A DNA stretch of 64,000 nt from Amycolatopsis lurida (GTDB taxonomy: Bacteria; Actinomycetota; Actinomycetes; Mycobacteriales; Pseudonocardiaceae), in the NCBI RefSeq assembly GCF_900105055.1, contig NZ_FNTA01000004.1, positions 2,511,501-2,575,500 of the forward strand, in the 5' to 3' direction. The position numbers and the translations under genes are program-made. Every line of letters begins with the position of its first letter. Position 1 is the stretch's first letter. Shown piece after piece: positions 8,764-16,975 of the stretch. The notes beneath the pieces were generated by a model. That model was not told the origin of the DNA. It saw only the letters and a list, made by a program, of their open reading frames with translations, and searched no databases.

Positions 8764-9666
8764 ATGGATCCCGAACTCGAAGCCTTCATCGCCCTCTTCC
8801 CGAAGGCGAAACTCGACGACCCGGTCGCGGACCGCGTGAGCTTCGCGAAGCTGGCCACGTCCGTGCCGCGGCCCGACACGTCGGGCATGGACGTCGAAGA
8901 CCGGACGGTACCCGGTGAACCCGGCGTTCCGATCCGGATCTACCGGCCGCGTGAGGCGCAGGGCGCCGTCATCTGGCTGCACGGCGGCGGGTGGGTCATG
9001 GGCGACCTGGAGACCGAACATCCTTGGGCGGCGCGGCTCGCCGAAGCTTCCGGCGCGACAGTGCTCTCGGTCGACTATCGGCTCGCCCCGGAAAACCCGT
9101 TCCCGGCCGCGTTCGACGACGTCTACGCCGTGCTGAACTGGACGGCGGACCACGCGGCAGAACTCGGTGTCGCCCCCGACCGGATCGCGATCGGCGGGCA
9201 CAGCGCGGGCGGCGGGCTCGCGGCGGCGACGGCACTGCGGGCCCGCGACGAAGGCGGCCCGCGGATCTGCTTCCAGCTGCTCAACCAGCCGGGGCTCGAC
9301 GACCGGCAGGAGACGTGGTCGGCGCGGAACTTCACCGACACGCCGTGGATGAACCGCGCCAAGATCACCGCCGCGTGGGGGCACTACCTGGACGGGAAGC
9401 CCGCGCCTTCGCCGTATGCCGCCCCTTCCCGGGCCACGGATCTCTCCGGGCTGCCGCCCGCGTACGTGGCCTCCGCCGAGTTCTGCCCCAATCGCGACGA
9501 GAACATCGAGTACGCGCTCCGGCTGCTGCAGGCGGGGGTTTCGGTCGAGCTGCACCAGTGGGCGGGCACCTTCCACGGGTCGCAGGCGATCCTGTCCGCC
9601 GAGGTGTCCCGCCGTCAGATCGACGAACTCGGCGGCGTCCTGCGCCGCGCGCTGGCCTCGTCATGA
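8764..9666 (+). CDS. alpha/beta hydrolase, HSL (family IV) esterase
   Basis: A 300-residue enzyme of the hormone-sensitive-lipase group. The oxyanion-hole motif HGGGW is at about 77, the nucleophile elbow GHSAGG at about 142, and the catalytic His in FHGS near 280. The usual acid motif DPLRDE reads CPNRDE here, so the canonical catalytic Asp is a Cys; the next Asp may serve instead. There is no signal peptide, so it acts in the cytoplasm. GGAAGGA lies 8-14 nt before the ATG. Its stop overlaps the next start as ATGA, tying it to two ABC half-transporters. A role in cleaving an imported or exported ester compound is inferred only from that linkage. Confidence 0.92.
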   Translation: MDPELEAFIALFPKAKLDDPVADRVSFAKLATSVPRPDTSGMDVEDRTVPGEPGVPIRIYRPREAQGAVIWLHGGGWVMGDLETEHPWAARLAEASGATVLSVDYRLAPENPFPAAFDDVYAVLNWTADHAAELGVAPDRIAIGGHSAGGGLAAATALRARDEGGPRICFQLLNQPGLDDRQETWSARNFTDTPWMNRAKITAAWGHYLDGKPAPSPYAAPSRATDLSGLPPAYVASAEFCPNRDENIEYALRLLQAGVSVELHQWAGTFHGSQAILSAEVSRRQIDELGGVLRRALASS

Positions 9667-11405
9667 CAGCCCCTACGGCGGCCAGGTTGCTGCGACCGTT
9701 CGCCGGGAGTTTCGCCGCTGTCGTCGTCCTGCAGGTCATCGGCGCCCTCTCGGGGTTGGCGCCGCTGCTCGCGGTCGTCGAGCTGGGCAGGGCGCTGCTG
9801 ACGTCCGGCCCCGTCGACGAAAGCCGGGTCTGGACCGCGGTGATCGTGGGCGCGGCCGGGATGTTCGTCCGGCTGGTGCTCACGGCCGCGTCGTCGGGGA
9901 TCGGGCATCTGCTCGACGGCCGGGTCCAGCTCACTTTCCGCCGTCTGCTGGCCGAACGCCTGGGGCGGGTGCCGATCGGCTGGTTCTCGAGCCGCCGCAC
10001 CGGTGAACTGGCCAAGGTCGTCGGCGAGGACGTCGGCGCCGTGCACCCGTTCATCGCCCACACCCCCGGCGAACTCGTGTCGGCTTTCGTCATCCCGCTG
10101 GTGTCGCTGGTCTACCTGCTGACCATCGACTGGCGGCTCACCTTGATCACCCTGATCCCGGTGGTGCTGGCGGTGGCGCTGGTACCGCTGATGATGACGC
10201 CCTCCCGGCTGCGCGAGCAGGAGGAGTTCGATCGCGGCATGGCGGGGATCTCGGATTCGGTCGTCGAGTTCGTCCAGGGCATCGCCGTGGTCAAGGCGTT
10301 CGGCGGCGCGGGCCGCGCCCATCGCAGGTTCCGCACCGCGGCGGACGCCTTCGTCGCCACCTTCACCCGGTGGGTGCACGGCATGGCCGGGCCGGCGGCG
10401 GGGATGCAGCTGGCGCTGTCGCCGCCGTTCGTCCTGCTGGTGGTCCTGATCGGCGGCACGCTCCTGATCACCGGCGGCGGCCTCGCCCCGGTGGATCTCC
10501 TGCCGTTCCTGGTCCTCGGTCTGGGCTTGACCGCACCCGTGGCCGCGCTCGGCCACGGCTTCGACGAACTCCAGGCCGCCCGTCGCGCGACCGGCCGGAT
10601 CCGCGAAGTGCTCGGGGTGCCATCGCTGCCGGAACCGCCGGATCCCGTGGCGCCGCAAGGGCACCGCGTGGAACTGCGCGGCGTCCGGTTCGGCTACGAG
10701 GCCGACCGCGAGGTCCTGCGCGGGATCGATCTGGTGCTCGAACCCGGCACGGTCACCGCCCTGGTCGGGCCGTCCGGCGGCGGAAAGTCCACTTTGGTCA
10801 CTTTGCTGCCGCGGTTCTTCGACCCGGAGGAGGGTTCTGTGCTGCTGGGCGGCGTCGATCTGCGTGAGATCGGCAGCCGGGAGCTGTACCGCAAGGTCTC
10901 CTTCGTGTTCCAGGACGTCCGCCTGCTGCGCGCGTCGGTCGCGGACAACATCGCGCTGGCCGTACCGCACGCCGATCGCGAAGACGTCGTGCGCGCCGCC
11001 CGGCTCGCGCATGTCCACGACCGGATCCTCGAACTGCCACACGGTTACGAAACGGTGCTGCACGAGGAAACCGGGCTTTCGGGCGGCGAAGCGCAGCGGA
11101 TCTCGCTGGCGCGTGCGCTGCTCGCCGACACTCCCGTCCTGGTGCTCGACGAGGCCACCGCGTTCGCCGATCCGCGCACCGAACTGGCCGTGCGCCGGGC
11201 ATTGGCGACGGCGCGCGCCGACCGGACGGTCCTGGTCATCGCGCATCGTCTGGAGACGGTCGTCGACGCCGACACCGTCGTGCTGCTGGAGAACGGCGTC
11301 ATCACCGAACGCGGGAAACCCGCGGATCTGCTGGCACGGAACGGGAAGTTCGCCGCTTTCTGGCGTACCCACCGCTCCACCGAACCACTGGGGGAACCTC
11401 GATGA
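9663..11405 (+). CDS. ABC transporter half-subunit with fused permease and ATPase (first of pair)
   Basis: A 580-residue type I exporter-fold protein: six membrane helices in about residues 1-310, then the nucleotide-binding domain. Walker A is GPSGGGKST, the signature is LSGGEAQRISLARALL, and Walker B is VLVLDEATAFADP with a catalytic Glu, so this ATPase site looks active. The start ATG overlaps the esterase stop (ATGA), and its own stop overlaps the next gene the same way, so equal production as a heterodimer is likely. The ATAFADP variant and the paired arrangement recall exporter-fold siderophore importers (IrtAB, YbtPQ) as well as drug exporters. No siderophore biosynthesis genes are in the window, so the substrate and direction remain open. 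Confidence 0.93.
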   Translation: MTAPTAARLLRPFAGSFAAVVVLQVIGALSGLAPLLAVVELGRALLTSGPVDESRVWTAVIVGAAGMFVRLVLTAASSGIGHLLDGRVQLTFRRLLAERLGRVPIGWFSSRRTGELAKVVGEDVGAVHPFIAHTPGELVSAFVIPLVSLVYLLTIDWRLTLITLIPVVLAVALVPLMMTPSRLREQEEFDRGMAGISDSVVEFVQGIAVVKAFGGAGRAHRRFRTAADAFVATFTRWVHGMAGPAAGMQLALSPPFVLLVVLIGGTLLITGGGLAPVDLLPFLVLGLGLTAPVAALGHGFDELQAARRATGRIREVLGVPSLPEPPDPVAPQGHRVELRGVRFGYEADREVLRGIDLVLEPGTVTALVGPSGGGKSTLVTLLPRFFDPEEGSVLLGGVDLREIGSRELYRKVSFVFQDVRLLRASVADNIALAVPHADREDVVRAARLAHVHDRILELPHGYETVLHEETGLSGGEAQRISLARALLADTPVLVLDEATAFADPRTELAVRRALATARADRTVLVIAHRLETVVDADTVVLLENGVITERGKPADLLARNGKFAAFWRTHRSTEPLGEPR

Positions 11406-13102
11406 TCCGGATGTTGCTGAGGGTCCTCGGACCCGACCACGCTCCGCCGGTGCGGCGCACCGTGGCGCTGATGACGGCGACCGCGATCGTCGAAGGCCTG
11501 TCCTACGCCTTGCTGGTCCCGTTGCTGCGCGCGCTGCTCGGGAACACTCCGGGTGACGCCGTCCCGTGGCTGATCGCGTTCGGTGCGGCCTTCTCGGTCT
11601 TCGCGATCCTGCGCTACCGCGCCGATCTCTCCGGATTCCGCGCCGGGACGACATTGCTGCGCGGGATGTATCACCGGCTCGGCGACCATCTCGCACGGCT
11701 GCCCATGGGCTGGTACAGCGGGAAACGGGTCGGTGAGGTGTCGTCGCTGGCCGGACCCGGTGTGCTGCAGGCGATGGCCGTGATCGCGCATCTGCTGGCG
11801 CCGTTCATCGCCGCGTGCGTCACCCCGCTGACGATCGTGTTCGTGATCCTCGTCTTCGACTGGCGGCTGGGGCTGGCCGCGCTGATCGCGGCCCCGGTCG
11901 TGGCGGCCATCCAGGTCTGGACGGGCCGTTCGATGGCCGCCGCCGACGAGGAGGCCGCGGAACGCGGGAACGAGGCCACCGGGCGGGTCATCGAGTATTT
12001 GCAGGCCCAGCCCGTACTGCGCGCGGGCGGGCGAGCCGCGGAACGGTTCCGGTTGCTCGACGACTCGCTGCGGGACCTTCAGCGGGCGAACCGCCGGTCC
12101 ACGCTGTCGGCGTTGCCCGGTGTCGTGGGGCTGACGTTCACGGTGCAGGCGATGTTCACCGGCCTGCTGGTGCTGGGGGCCTTCCTCGCGCTCGGCGGGG
12201 GCATCGGGGCGCCCGAAGTACTGACGATCCTCGTCCTGGCCGCGCGCTGCGCCGATCCGCTGCTGTCGCTGACCGACATCGGCGGCAAGCTCCGCGGCGC
12301 GCGTTCGGTGCTGACGAGGCTCGACGCGCTGCTGCGGACCGAACCGCTGCCGGAACCACCGGACCCCGTCCGGCCGGAGCGGCACGACCTCGAGTTCGAG
12401 TCCGTCGTCTTCGCCCGCGGCGGCCGCACGGTGCTCGACGGCCTTTCGCTGACCGTCCAAGAAGGACGGAAGCTCGCCGTCGTCGGGCCTTCGGGTGCCG
12501 GGAAGAGCACGGTGCTGCAACTGCTCGCCCGGTTCCACGACGTGGATTCGGGCGCGGTGCGCGTCGGCGGGGTGGACGTCCGCGCGATGAGCACCGACGA
12601 CCTGATGTCGCGGATCGCGATCGTCTTCCAGGACGTCCATCTCTTCGACGGCACGATCGAGGAGAACATCCGGCTGGGCCGTCCCGACGCCGACAACGCC
12701 GAGGTGCGCGCCGCCGCGACGGCGGCCCGGCTGGACGAGGTGATCGACCGGCTGCCCGGCGGCTGGTCCGCGAATGTCGGCGAGGGCGGCGCGCTGCTGT
12801 CCGGTGGGGAACGCCAGCGGGTCTCGATCGCGCGAGCCCTGCTGAAGGACGCGCCGATCGTGGTACTCGACGAGGTGACTTCCGCACTGGATCCGGTCAA
12901 CGAAACGGCCGTCCACGAAGGGATCGATCGACTCATGGCCGGCCGGACCGTGGTGATGGTCGCGCATCGGCTGCGGACCGTCGAACGCGCCGATCACGTG
13001 GTCTTCCTCGACGAGGGGCGGATCGTCGAGGAGGGAAGCCACGACGAGCTGGTCCGGCTCGGTGGCCGGTACGCCGGGTTCCTCGAGCTGCAAATCGCTT
13101 GA
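11402..13102 (+). CDS. ABC transporter half-subunit with fused permease and ATPase (second of pair)
   Basis: A 566-residue partner of the preceding half-transporter, with an ATGA overlap. The membrane part spans about residues 1-310. The ATPase has Walker A GPSGAGKST, signature LLSGGERQRVSIARALL and Walker B IVVLDEVTSALDP. Both halves keep the catalytic Glu, so this is not a pair with one dead site. It is followed after 31 nt by the Eis-type acetyltransferase. The likely form is a heterodimeric membrane transporter in the cytoplasmic membrane; the substrate is unknown. Confidence 0.93.
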   Translation: MIRMLLRVLGPDHAPPVRRTVALMTATAIVEGLSYALLVPLLRALLGNTPGDAVPWLIAFGAAFSVFAILRYRADLSGFRAGTTLLRGMYHRLGDHLARLPMGWYSGKRVGEVSSLAGPGVLQAMAVIAHLLAPFIAACVTPLTIVFVILVFDWRLGLAALIAAPVVAAIQVWTGRSMAAADEEAAERGNEATGRVIEYLQAQPVLRAGGRAAERFRLLDDSLRDLQRANRRSTLSALPGVVGLTFTVQAMFTGLLVLGAFLALGGGIGAPEVLTILVLAARCADPLLSLTDIGGKLRGARSVLTRLDALLRTEPLPEPPDPVRPERHDLEFESVVFARGGRTVLDGLSLTVQEGRKLAVVGPSGAGKSTVLQLLARFHDVDSGAVRVGGVDVRAMSTDDLMSRIAIVFQDVHLFDGTIEENIRLGRPDADNAEVRAAATAARLDEVIDRLPGGWSANVGEGGALLSGGERQRVSIARALLKDAPIVVLDEVTSALDPVNETAVHEGIDRLMAGRTVVMVAHRLRTVERADHVVFLDEGRIVEEGSHDELVRLGGRYAGFLELQIA

Positions 13103-13133
13103 CGCGACGCGGGAACGGCAATGCACTGTGGCG

Positions 13134-14318
13134 ATGAAGATCCGCTCCACGACCGCCGAGGACCGCGACGTCTTCGTCGACACGATGTTCACCGCGTTCG
13201 CCCGTTTCCCGGAGACCGCGGGTGAGACCTGGTCCGCGCTCGAACTCGACCGTGGCCTGCTCGCGGTGACGGAGGACGGGCGGCCCGTCGGCACGGCTGC
13301 CGCGTACTCGTTCGAGCTCACCCTGCCCGGTGAGGTCGTCGTCCCGGCCGCCGGGGTGACCGCCGTCGGTGTCCTGCCCTCGCACCGGCGGCGAGGCGTA
13401 CTCAGCGCGATGATGCGGTATCAGCTCGCCGAGTTCCGGGAACGGGGCGAGTTCCTCTCCGTCCTGCTGGCGTCGGAGGCGCTGATCTACCGTCGGTTCG
13501 GCTACGGCCCGGCGACCTACACCCGGCGTCTGACGGTGCCGCGCCATCGGGCCTCCTTCGCCGCGGGGGCGGCCGGTGGCTCGATCGAAGTGCTGCGCCG
13601 GGCCGAGTGCGGCGAGCTCCTGGAGGCGGTCTACGACCGGTATCGCCGCGCCCGGCCCGGCGCGCTGTCGCGGCCGCACCGCTGGTGGTCCTTGGGCGCC
13701 GGGCAGCCGCCGATTTCCCGGGCGTCGCGCCACATCGCCGTTCATCGTGACGCCGGCGGCGTCCCGGACGGGTACGTCTCGTATTCCCTCACCGAACCGA
13801 GCACCTTGGCCGTCGACGAGACCATCGCCGTCGATGACGAGGTGTCCACTGCGCTGGCCCGGTTCCTGCTCGAACACGACCTGATCACCGAGGTCGTGTT
13901 CAAGCACTGCCCGCCCGACCATCCGCTGCGGTGGCAGCTCGAAGACTTCCGCGCCGGCGAAGTCGGTGGCGACACGGACTGGCTCTGGGTGCGGCTCCTG
14001 GACGTGCCGCGTGCGCTCACCGCACGAGGCTGGTCCACCGACGGCGAGCTCGTCCTCGACGTCGACGACCCGGCACTCGGCGAGCGCGGCCGGTACCGGC
14101 TGTCCGTCCGAGGCGGCGAGGCCGAATGCGTCACGACGGACACCGAACCCGACCTGTCCCTGGACGTGAGCGACCTTGGCTCGATCTATCTCGGCGGTAC
14201 CGCCCCGAGTCTGCTCGTGCGGGCCGGGCGCGTCCGTGCCCATCACCCTGGGGCGGCCGCGCTGGCCGACGCCCTTTTCCGTACCGAGCGGCCGCCGCAC
14301 TGCCTGCACTGGTTCTGA
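13134..14318 (+). CDS. Eis-like GNAT N-acetyltransferase
   Basis: 394 residues, close to the 400-residue length of the Eis family. The N-terminal GNAT fold has AAGVTAVGVLPSHRRRGVLSAMM (acetyl-CoA loop split here as V-x-P-SHRRRGVLS). The RFGYG tyrosine matches the general acid, a second GNAT-like half follows, and an SCP2-like C-terminal domain ends in ...LHWF. The terminal Phe carboxylate is part of the Eis active site and is present. Eis enzymes are hexamers that acetylate amines, including aminoglycosides at several positions. I use the ATG at 13134; a GTG two codons earlier is equally open. It probably belongs to the transporter operon, which hints at modification of the transported molecule, but this is inference. 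Confidence 0.9.
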   Translation: MKIRSTTAEDRDVFVDTMFTAFARFPETAGETWSALELDRGLLAVTEDGRPVGTAAAYSFELTLPGEVVVPAAGVTAVGVLPSHRRRGVLSAMMRYQLAEFRERGEFLSVLLASEALIYRRFGYGPATYTRRLTVPRHRASFAAGAAGGSIEVLRRAECGELLEAVYDRYRRARPGALSRPHRWWSLGAGQPPISRASRHIAVHRDAGGVPDGYVSYSLTEPSTLAVDETIAVDDEVSTALARFLLEHDLITEVVFKHCPPDHPLRWQLEDFRAGEVGGDTDWLWVRLLDVPRALTARGWSTDGELVLDVDDPALGERGRYRLSVRGGEAECVTTDTEPDLSLDVSDLGSIYLGGTAPSLLVRAGRVRAHHPGAAALADALFRTERPPHCLHWF

Positions 14319-14356
14319 TCGAGCGAGGGGGCCCGGTCCCAGAGCGCGGACGTTCG

Positions 14357-14385
14357 TTGACACCCCGTAGTGCCACTGCTCTACT
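14357..14385 (+). promoter_or_regulatory. sigma-70-like promoter of the DszC-like gene
   Basis: TTGACA (14357-14362) is separated by 17 nt from TCTACT (14380-14385). Transcription would start near 14391-14393, which places the small ATG at 14393 at or next to the 5' end of the RNA. Confidence 0.6.
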
Positions 14386-14392
14386 CGGACGC

Positions 14393-14410
14393 ATGCGCTG
14401 TCCGGCCTGA
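14393..14410 (+). CDS. leader peptide MRCPA, probably leaderless
   Basis: ATGCGCTGTCCGGCCTGA encodes Met-Arg-Cys-Pro-Ala and a stop. It lies 7 nt beyond the predicted -10 element, so it would be read from a leaderless message. Tiny leaderless frames with cysteine codons precede sulfur-assimilation genes in actinobacteria and act by attenuation. The following gene encodes a DszC/SfnB-type enzyme, which fits a sulfur response. There is no protein-level evidence. Confidence 0.45.
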   Translation: MRCPA

Positions 14411-14427
14411 AGCAAGTCCGCTCACTT

Positions 14428-14468
14428 TCGGGAAAACCCGGGAATTCCGGGCGTTCCGCCCTGCCCGG
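14428..14468 (+). promoter_or_regulatory. possible attenuator hairpins in the leader
   Basis: Two structures share sequence in the leader. CGGG-AAAA-CCCG lies near 14429-14440, and CCGGGC (14447-14452) pairs with GCCCGG (14463-14468). CCCGG at about 14437 could also pair with CCGGG at 14447. Such alternatives are typical of attenuation but have not been folded computationally. Confidence 0.35.
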
Positions 14469-14505
14469 AAAACCCATTCGCCCTCGCACAGAACGGAATT
14501 CGCCC

Positions 14506-15711
14506 ATGACCACGACCGAGAACCGAGTCCGCTCAGCCAGTGAATGGCTGGCGGCCGCGAAAGACGTCGCCGATGAACTCGCGGTGGACGCCGCGGAACG
14601 CGACCGGAGGAACGAGACGCCGTACGCGGAAGTACGGCTGCTCAAGGATTCCGGCCTGGTGACCCTGCTAGGCCCGGTCGAGCACGGTGGCGGCGGCCAG
14701 AGCTGGGAGACCGCGTATCGCGTGATCCGCGAGGTCGCGCGCGGCGACGGCTCGATCGGCCAGCTGCTCGGCTATCACTACCTCTGGGCATGGGCCGCCC
14801 GGCTGGTGGCGACCGACGATCAGATCGCCGCGGTCGAAGAACTGTACACGCGGAACAACCTCTTCTTCGGCGGTGCGGTCAACCCCCGCGACTCCGACCT
14901 GAAGATCACCGAAGACGGCGACGAGATCGTCTACAACGGACACAAATCGTTCTCCACCGGCAGCAAGGTCTCCGACCTCACCGTGCTCGAAGGCATTCTC
15001 GAAGGCACTGAGGACCATGTCTTCGCCATCGTCCCGTCCGAACAGGACGGTATCGTCTTCCACGACGACTGGGACAACATCGGCCAGCGGCTCACCGAAT
15101 CGGGCAGTGTCACCATCTCCGGCGTGCGCGTCCCGTGGGCGAGCGCGGCGGGCTACGTCGACAAGAAGTTCCGGCCCTTGACGTACAACACGCTCAACGT
15201 CCCGGCGATCCAGCTGGTGTTCACCAACTTCTACCTCGGCATCGCGCAAGGCGCGTTGGAAACCGCGCTGGAGTACACGCGCGAGCACACCCGCGCGTGG
15301 CCGTACGGCGGCGACGACAAGACTTCCGCCGGCGAGGAGTGGTACATCCTCGACGGCTACGGCGATCTCCAGTCGAAGCTGTGGGCGGCCGAGGCACTGG
15401 CGGACAAGGCCGGGACCGCGATTTCGGCCGTGCTGCACGCGCCGCGCGAAGAACTGACGCCCGAGGCCCGCGGTGAGGTCGCGGTCCTCATCGCGGCCGC
15501 CAAACAGCGCGCCATCGACACCGGCCTCGAAATCGGCACGAGGATCTTCGAGCTGACCGGCGCCCGGGCGAGCGCGACGAAGTACGGCCTGGACCGCTTC
15601 TGGCGGAACCTGCGCACACACTCGTTGCACGATCCGGTGGCCTACAAGCGCCGTGAAGTCGGTGCCTACGCGCTGCTGAACGAACTCCCGGAACCCACCT
15701 GGTACACCTGA
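14506..15711 (+). CDS. acyl-CoA-dehydrogenase-fold flavin monooxygenase (DszC/SfnB-like)
   Basis: 401 residues in three parts of the acyl-CoA dehydrogenase fold: helical 1-125, beta 126-230 and helical 231-401. The C-terminal RNLRTHSLHDPVAYKRREVG is the hallmark of the DszC, SfnB and related FMNH2-dependent monooxygenases rather than true acyl-CoA dehydrogenases, and the catalytic Glu of the latter is not evident. Such enzymes use reduced flavin and oxygen to oxidise organosulfur or nitrogen compounds, and need a separate flavin reductase; none is encoded nearby. It is a single gene with its own promoter and a leader containing the MRCPA frame. The likely role is organic sulfur scavenging; the substrate is unknown. 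Confidence 0.85.
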   Translation: MTTTENRVRSASEWLAAAKDVADELAVDAAERDRRNETPYAEVRLLKDSGLVTLLGPVEHGGGGQSWETAYRVIREVARGDGSIGQLLGYHYLWAWAARLVATDDQIAAVEELYTRNNLFFGGAVNPRDSDLKITEDGDEIVYNGHKSFSTGSKVSDLTVLEGILEGTEDHVFAIVPSEQDGIVFHDDWDNIGQRLTESGSVTISGVRVPWASAAGYVDKKFRPLTYNTLNVPAIQLVFTNFYLGIAQGALETALEYTREHTRAWPYGGDDKTSAGEEWYILDGYGDLQSKLWAAEALADKAGTAISAVLHAPREELTPEARGEVAVLIAAAKQRAIDTGLEIGTRIFELTGARASATKYGLDRFWRNLRTHSLHDPVAYKRREVGAYALLNELPEPTWYT

Positions 15712-15721
15712 GCCCGGTCGC

Positions 15722-16258
15722 CTAACGCGCGACGGCGTAGGTGAGCAGCAACGCGCCCGAAGCGAACCGCCGGTCGTCGACGAGCGTGAGCGCCGTCTTC
15801 GCGTACTCGCCATCGAACAGCCGCGTCCCGCCGCCGAGGAGTACCGGGTTCACCACGAGCCGCACCTCGTCGAGCAACCCGAGCCCGGCGGCGGACGTCG
15901 CGGCCCCTCCCCCAGCGAAAAGCGCGATGTCACCGTCGAGCCCGGCGAGCGCCGGGGCATCTTCGATCACGTGGGCGTTGTGCCAGTCCGTGGCCCGGAG
16001 CGTGCGCGAGAGGACGTACTTCGGCAGTTCGTGCATCCGGCGCCGTTGCGTGGCCGAGACCTCGTCGCCGGCGGTCGGCCAATAGCCGGCGAGTTCCTCA
16101 TAGGCCTTGCGGCCGAAGGCCATGCCGTCGATCGACTCCAGCAGCTCGTCGATATGTCCTTGGAACTCGTCGTCGGCGAACCGCCAGTCGATGTCGCCTG
16201 CGGCGTCGGCGATGTAGCCGTCGAGCGAAACGTTGGTGTGCAGGAAGAGACGCCCCAT
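15722..16258 (-). CDS. dihydrofolate-reductase-fold (RibD C-terminal) protein
   Basis: 178 residues with the RibD-C/DHFR-like fold. It opens with LFLHTNVSLDGYIAD, contains FGRKAYEELAGYWP and ends with a GGGAATSAAGLGLLDEVRLVVNPVLLGGGTRLF nucleotide-binding segment (split over about residues 122-154). I use the ATG at 16258 because GAGGG stands about 9 nt upstream, although the frame continues further. These proteins are probable NADPH-dependent reductases with unknown substrates; they are widespread and not folate reductases. It is divergent from a TetR gene with four half-sites between them, so it is the probable target of that repressor. Confidence 0.9.
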   Translation of the reverse strand: MGRLFLHTNVSLDGYIADAAGDIDWRFADDEFQGHIDELLESIDGMAFGRKAYEELAGYWPTAGDEVSATQRRRMHELPKYVLSRTLRATDWHNAHVIEDAPALAGLDGDIALFAGGGAATSAAGLGLLDEVRLVVNPVLLGGGTRLFDGEYAKTALTLVDDRRFASGALLLTYAVAR

Positions 16259-16273
16259 GTGAACCCTCGCACT

Positions 16274-16334
16274 GACTTCTTGGACAAGTGAACAAGAAGT
16301 CAAGATACACTTCTTGAACGCACTGTCAAGAAGT
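16274..16334. promoter_or_regulatory. four alternating half-sites, TetR operators
   Basis: GACTTCTTG (16274-16282), CAAGAAGTC (16293-16301), ACTTCTTGA (16309-16317) and TCAAGAAGT (16326-16334) alternate in orientation between the divergent reductase and TetR genes. Adjacent pairs form two to three overlapping dyads. The placement covers both promoters, which fits mutual repression by a TetR dimer pair. Confidence 0.75.
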
Positions 16335-16348
16335 CGTACGATGACCCC

Positions 16349-16936
16349 ATGCCACGAACCGGACGGCCGCGTTCCTTCGACGAGGACCAAGTGATCGGGG
16401 GCGCGCTCGAGCTCTTCTGGCGGCGGGGTTACACGGCCACGTCGATGCGCGACCTGAAAGAGGACCTCGGCATCCTGCCGGGAAGCCTGTACGCCGCATA
16501 TGGCGACAAGCACGCACTCTTCCTACGCGCTCTGGAACGCTACGCGGGCGGCGCCGCGAACCAGGCGAACGCGCTCGCCGAGGGACCGGCCCTCACGCAT
16601 CTACGCGAACTTCTGCTCGGCATCCTGGAGGCGGCACGGGAAGCCCCGGGGCGCGGATGCCTGCTGGGCAACACCGCCGCCGAACTGCTTCCCACCGACG
16701 AAGCCGCCAGGAAGATCGTCCACAGTGGATTCGAAGCGCTGGAAGCCGGTATCACGCAAGGCCTCGAAGCCGCACAACGCTCCGGCGAGGTCCGCGCGGA
16801 CGTCGACTGCGGAGCGCAGGCGCGGCTCCTGCTCGTCGTCATGCAAGGACTGCACGTGGTGGCCAGGGCGGAGACGGATCCGCGTCGGCTCACCGACGCG
16901 GTCGACGCCGCTTTGGCACCCTTGACCGCGAAGTGA
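16349..16936 (+). CDS. TetR/AcrR family repressor
   Basis: 195 residues. The N-terminal HTH reads FDEDQVIGGALELFWRRGYTATSMRDLKEDLGILPGSLYAAYGDKHALF, here given as one stretch of about residues 10-58 and typical of TetR proteins. The C-terminal ligand domain contains GRGCLLGNTAAEL, common to the branch annotated TetR_C_16/AcrR-like. It is divergent from the DHFR-fold gene and probably represses both through the 16274-16334 sites. A perfect 14-bp hairpin ends the gene. The inducer is unknown. Confidence 0.92.
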   Translation: MPRTGRPRSFDEDQVIGGALELFWRRGYTATSMRDLKEDLGILPGSLYAAYGDKHALFLRALERYAGGAANQANALAEGPALTHLRELLLGILEAAREAPGRGCLLGNTAAELLPTDEAARKIVHSGFEALEAGITQGLEAAQRSGEVRADVDCGAQARLLLVVMQGLHVVARAETDPRRLTDAVDAALAPLTAK

Positions 16937-16970
16937 CTCCTGGGCACACCGTCGCCGGTGTGCCCAGGAG
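16937..16970. terminator. bidirectional terminator between convergent genes
   Basis: CTCCTGGGCACACC (16937-16950) and its exact complement (16957-16970) flank a 6-nt loop. It starts 1 nt after the TetR stop and ends 5 nt before the Spo0M stop, so it can serve both genes. Confidence 0.85.
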
Positions 16971-16975
16971 CCGGA

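Noticed and set aside
9663..13102. Firm call of a siderophore importer
   Set aside because: Only a Walker B variant and the pairing hint at it; no siderophore synthesis, reductase or iron-box sequence is visible.
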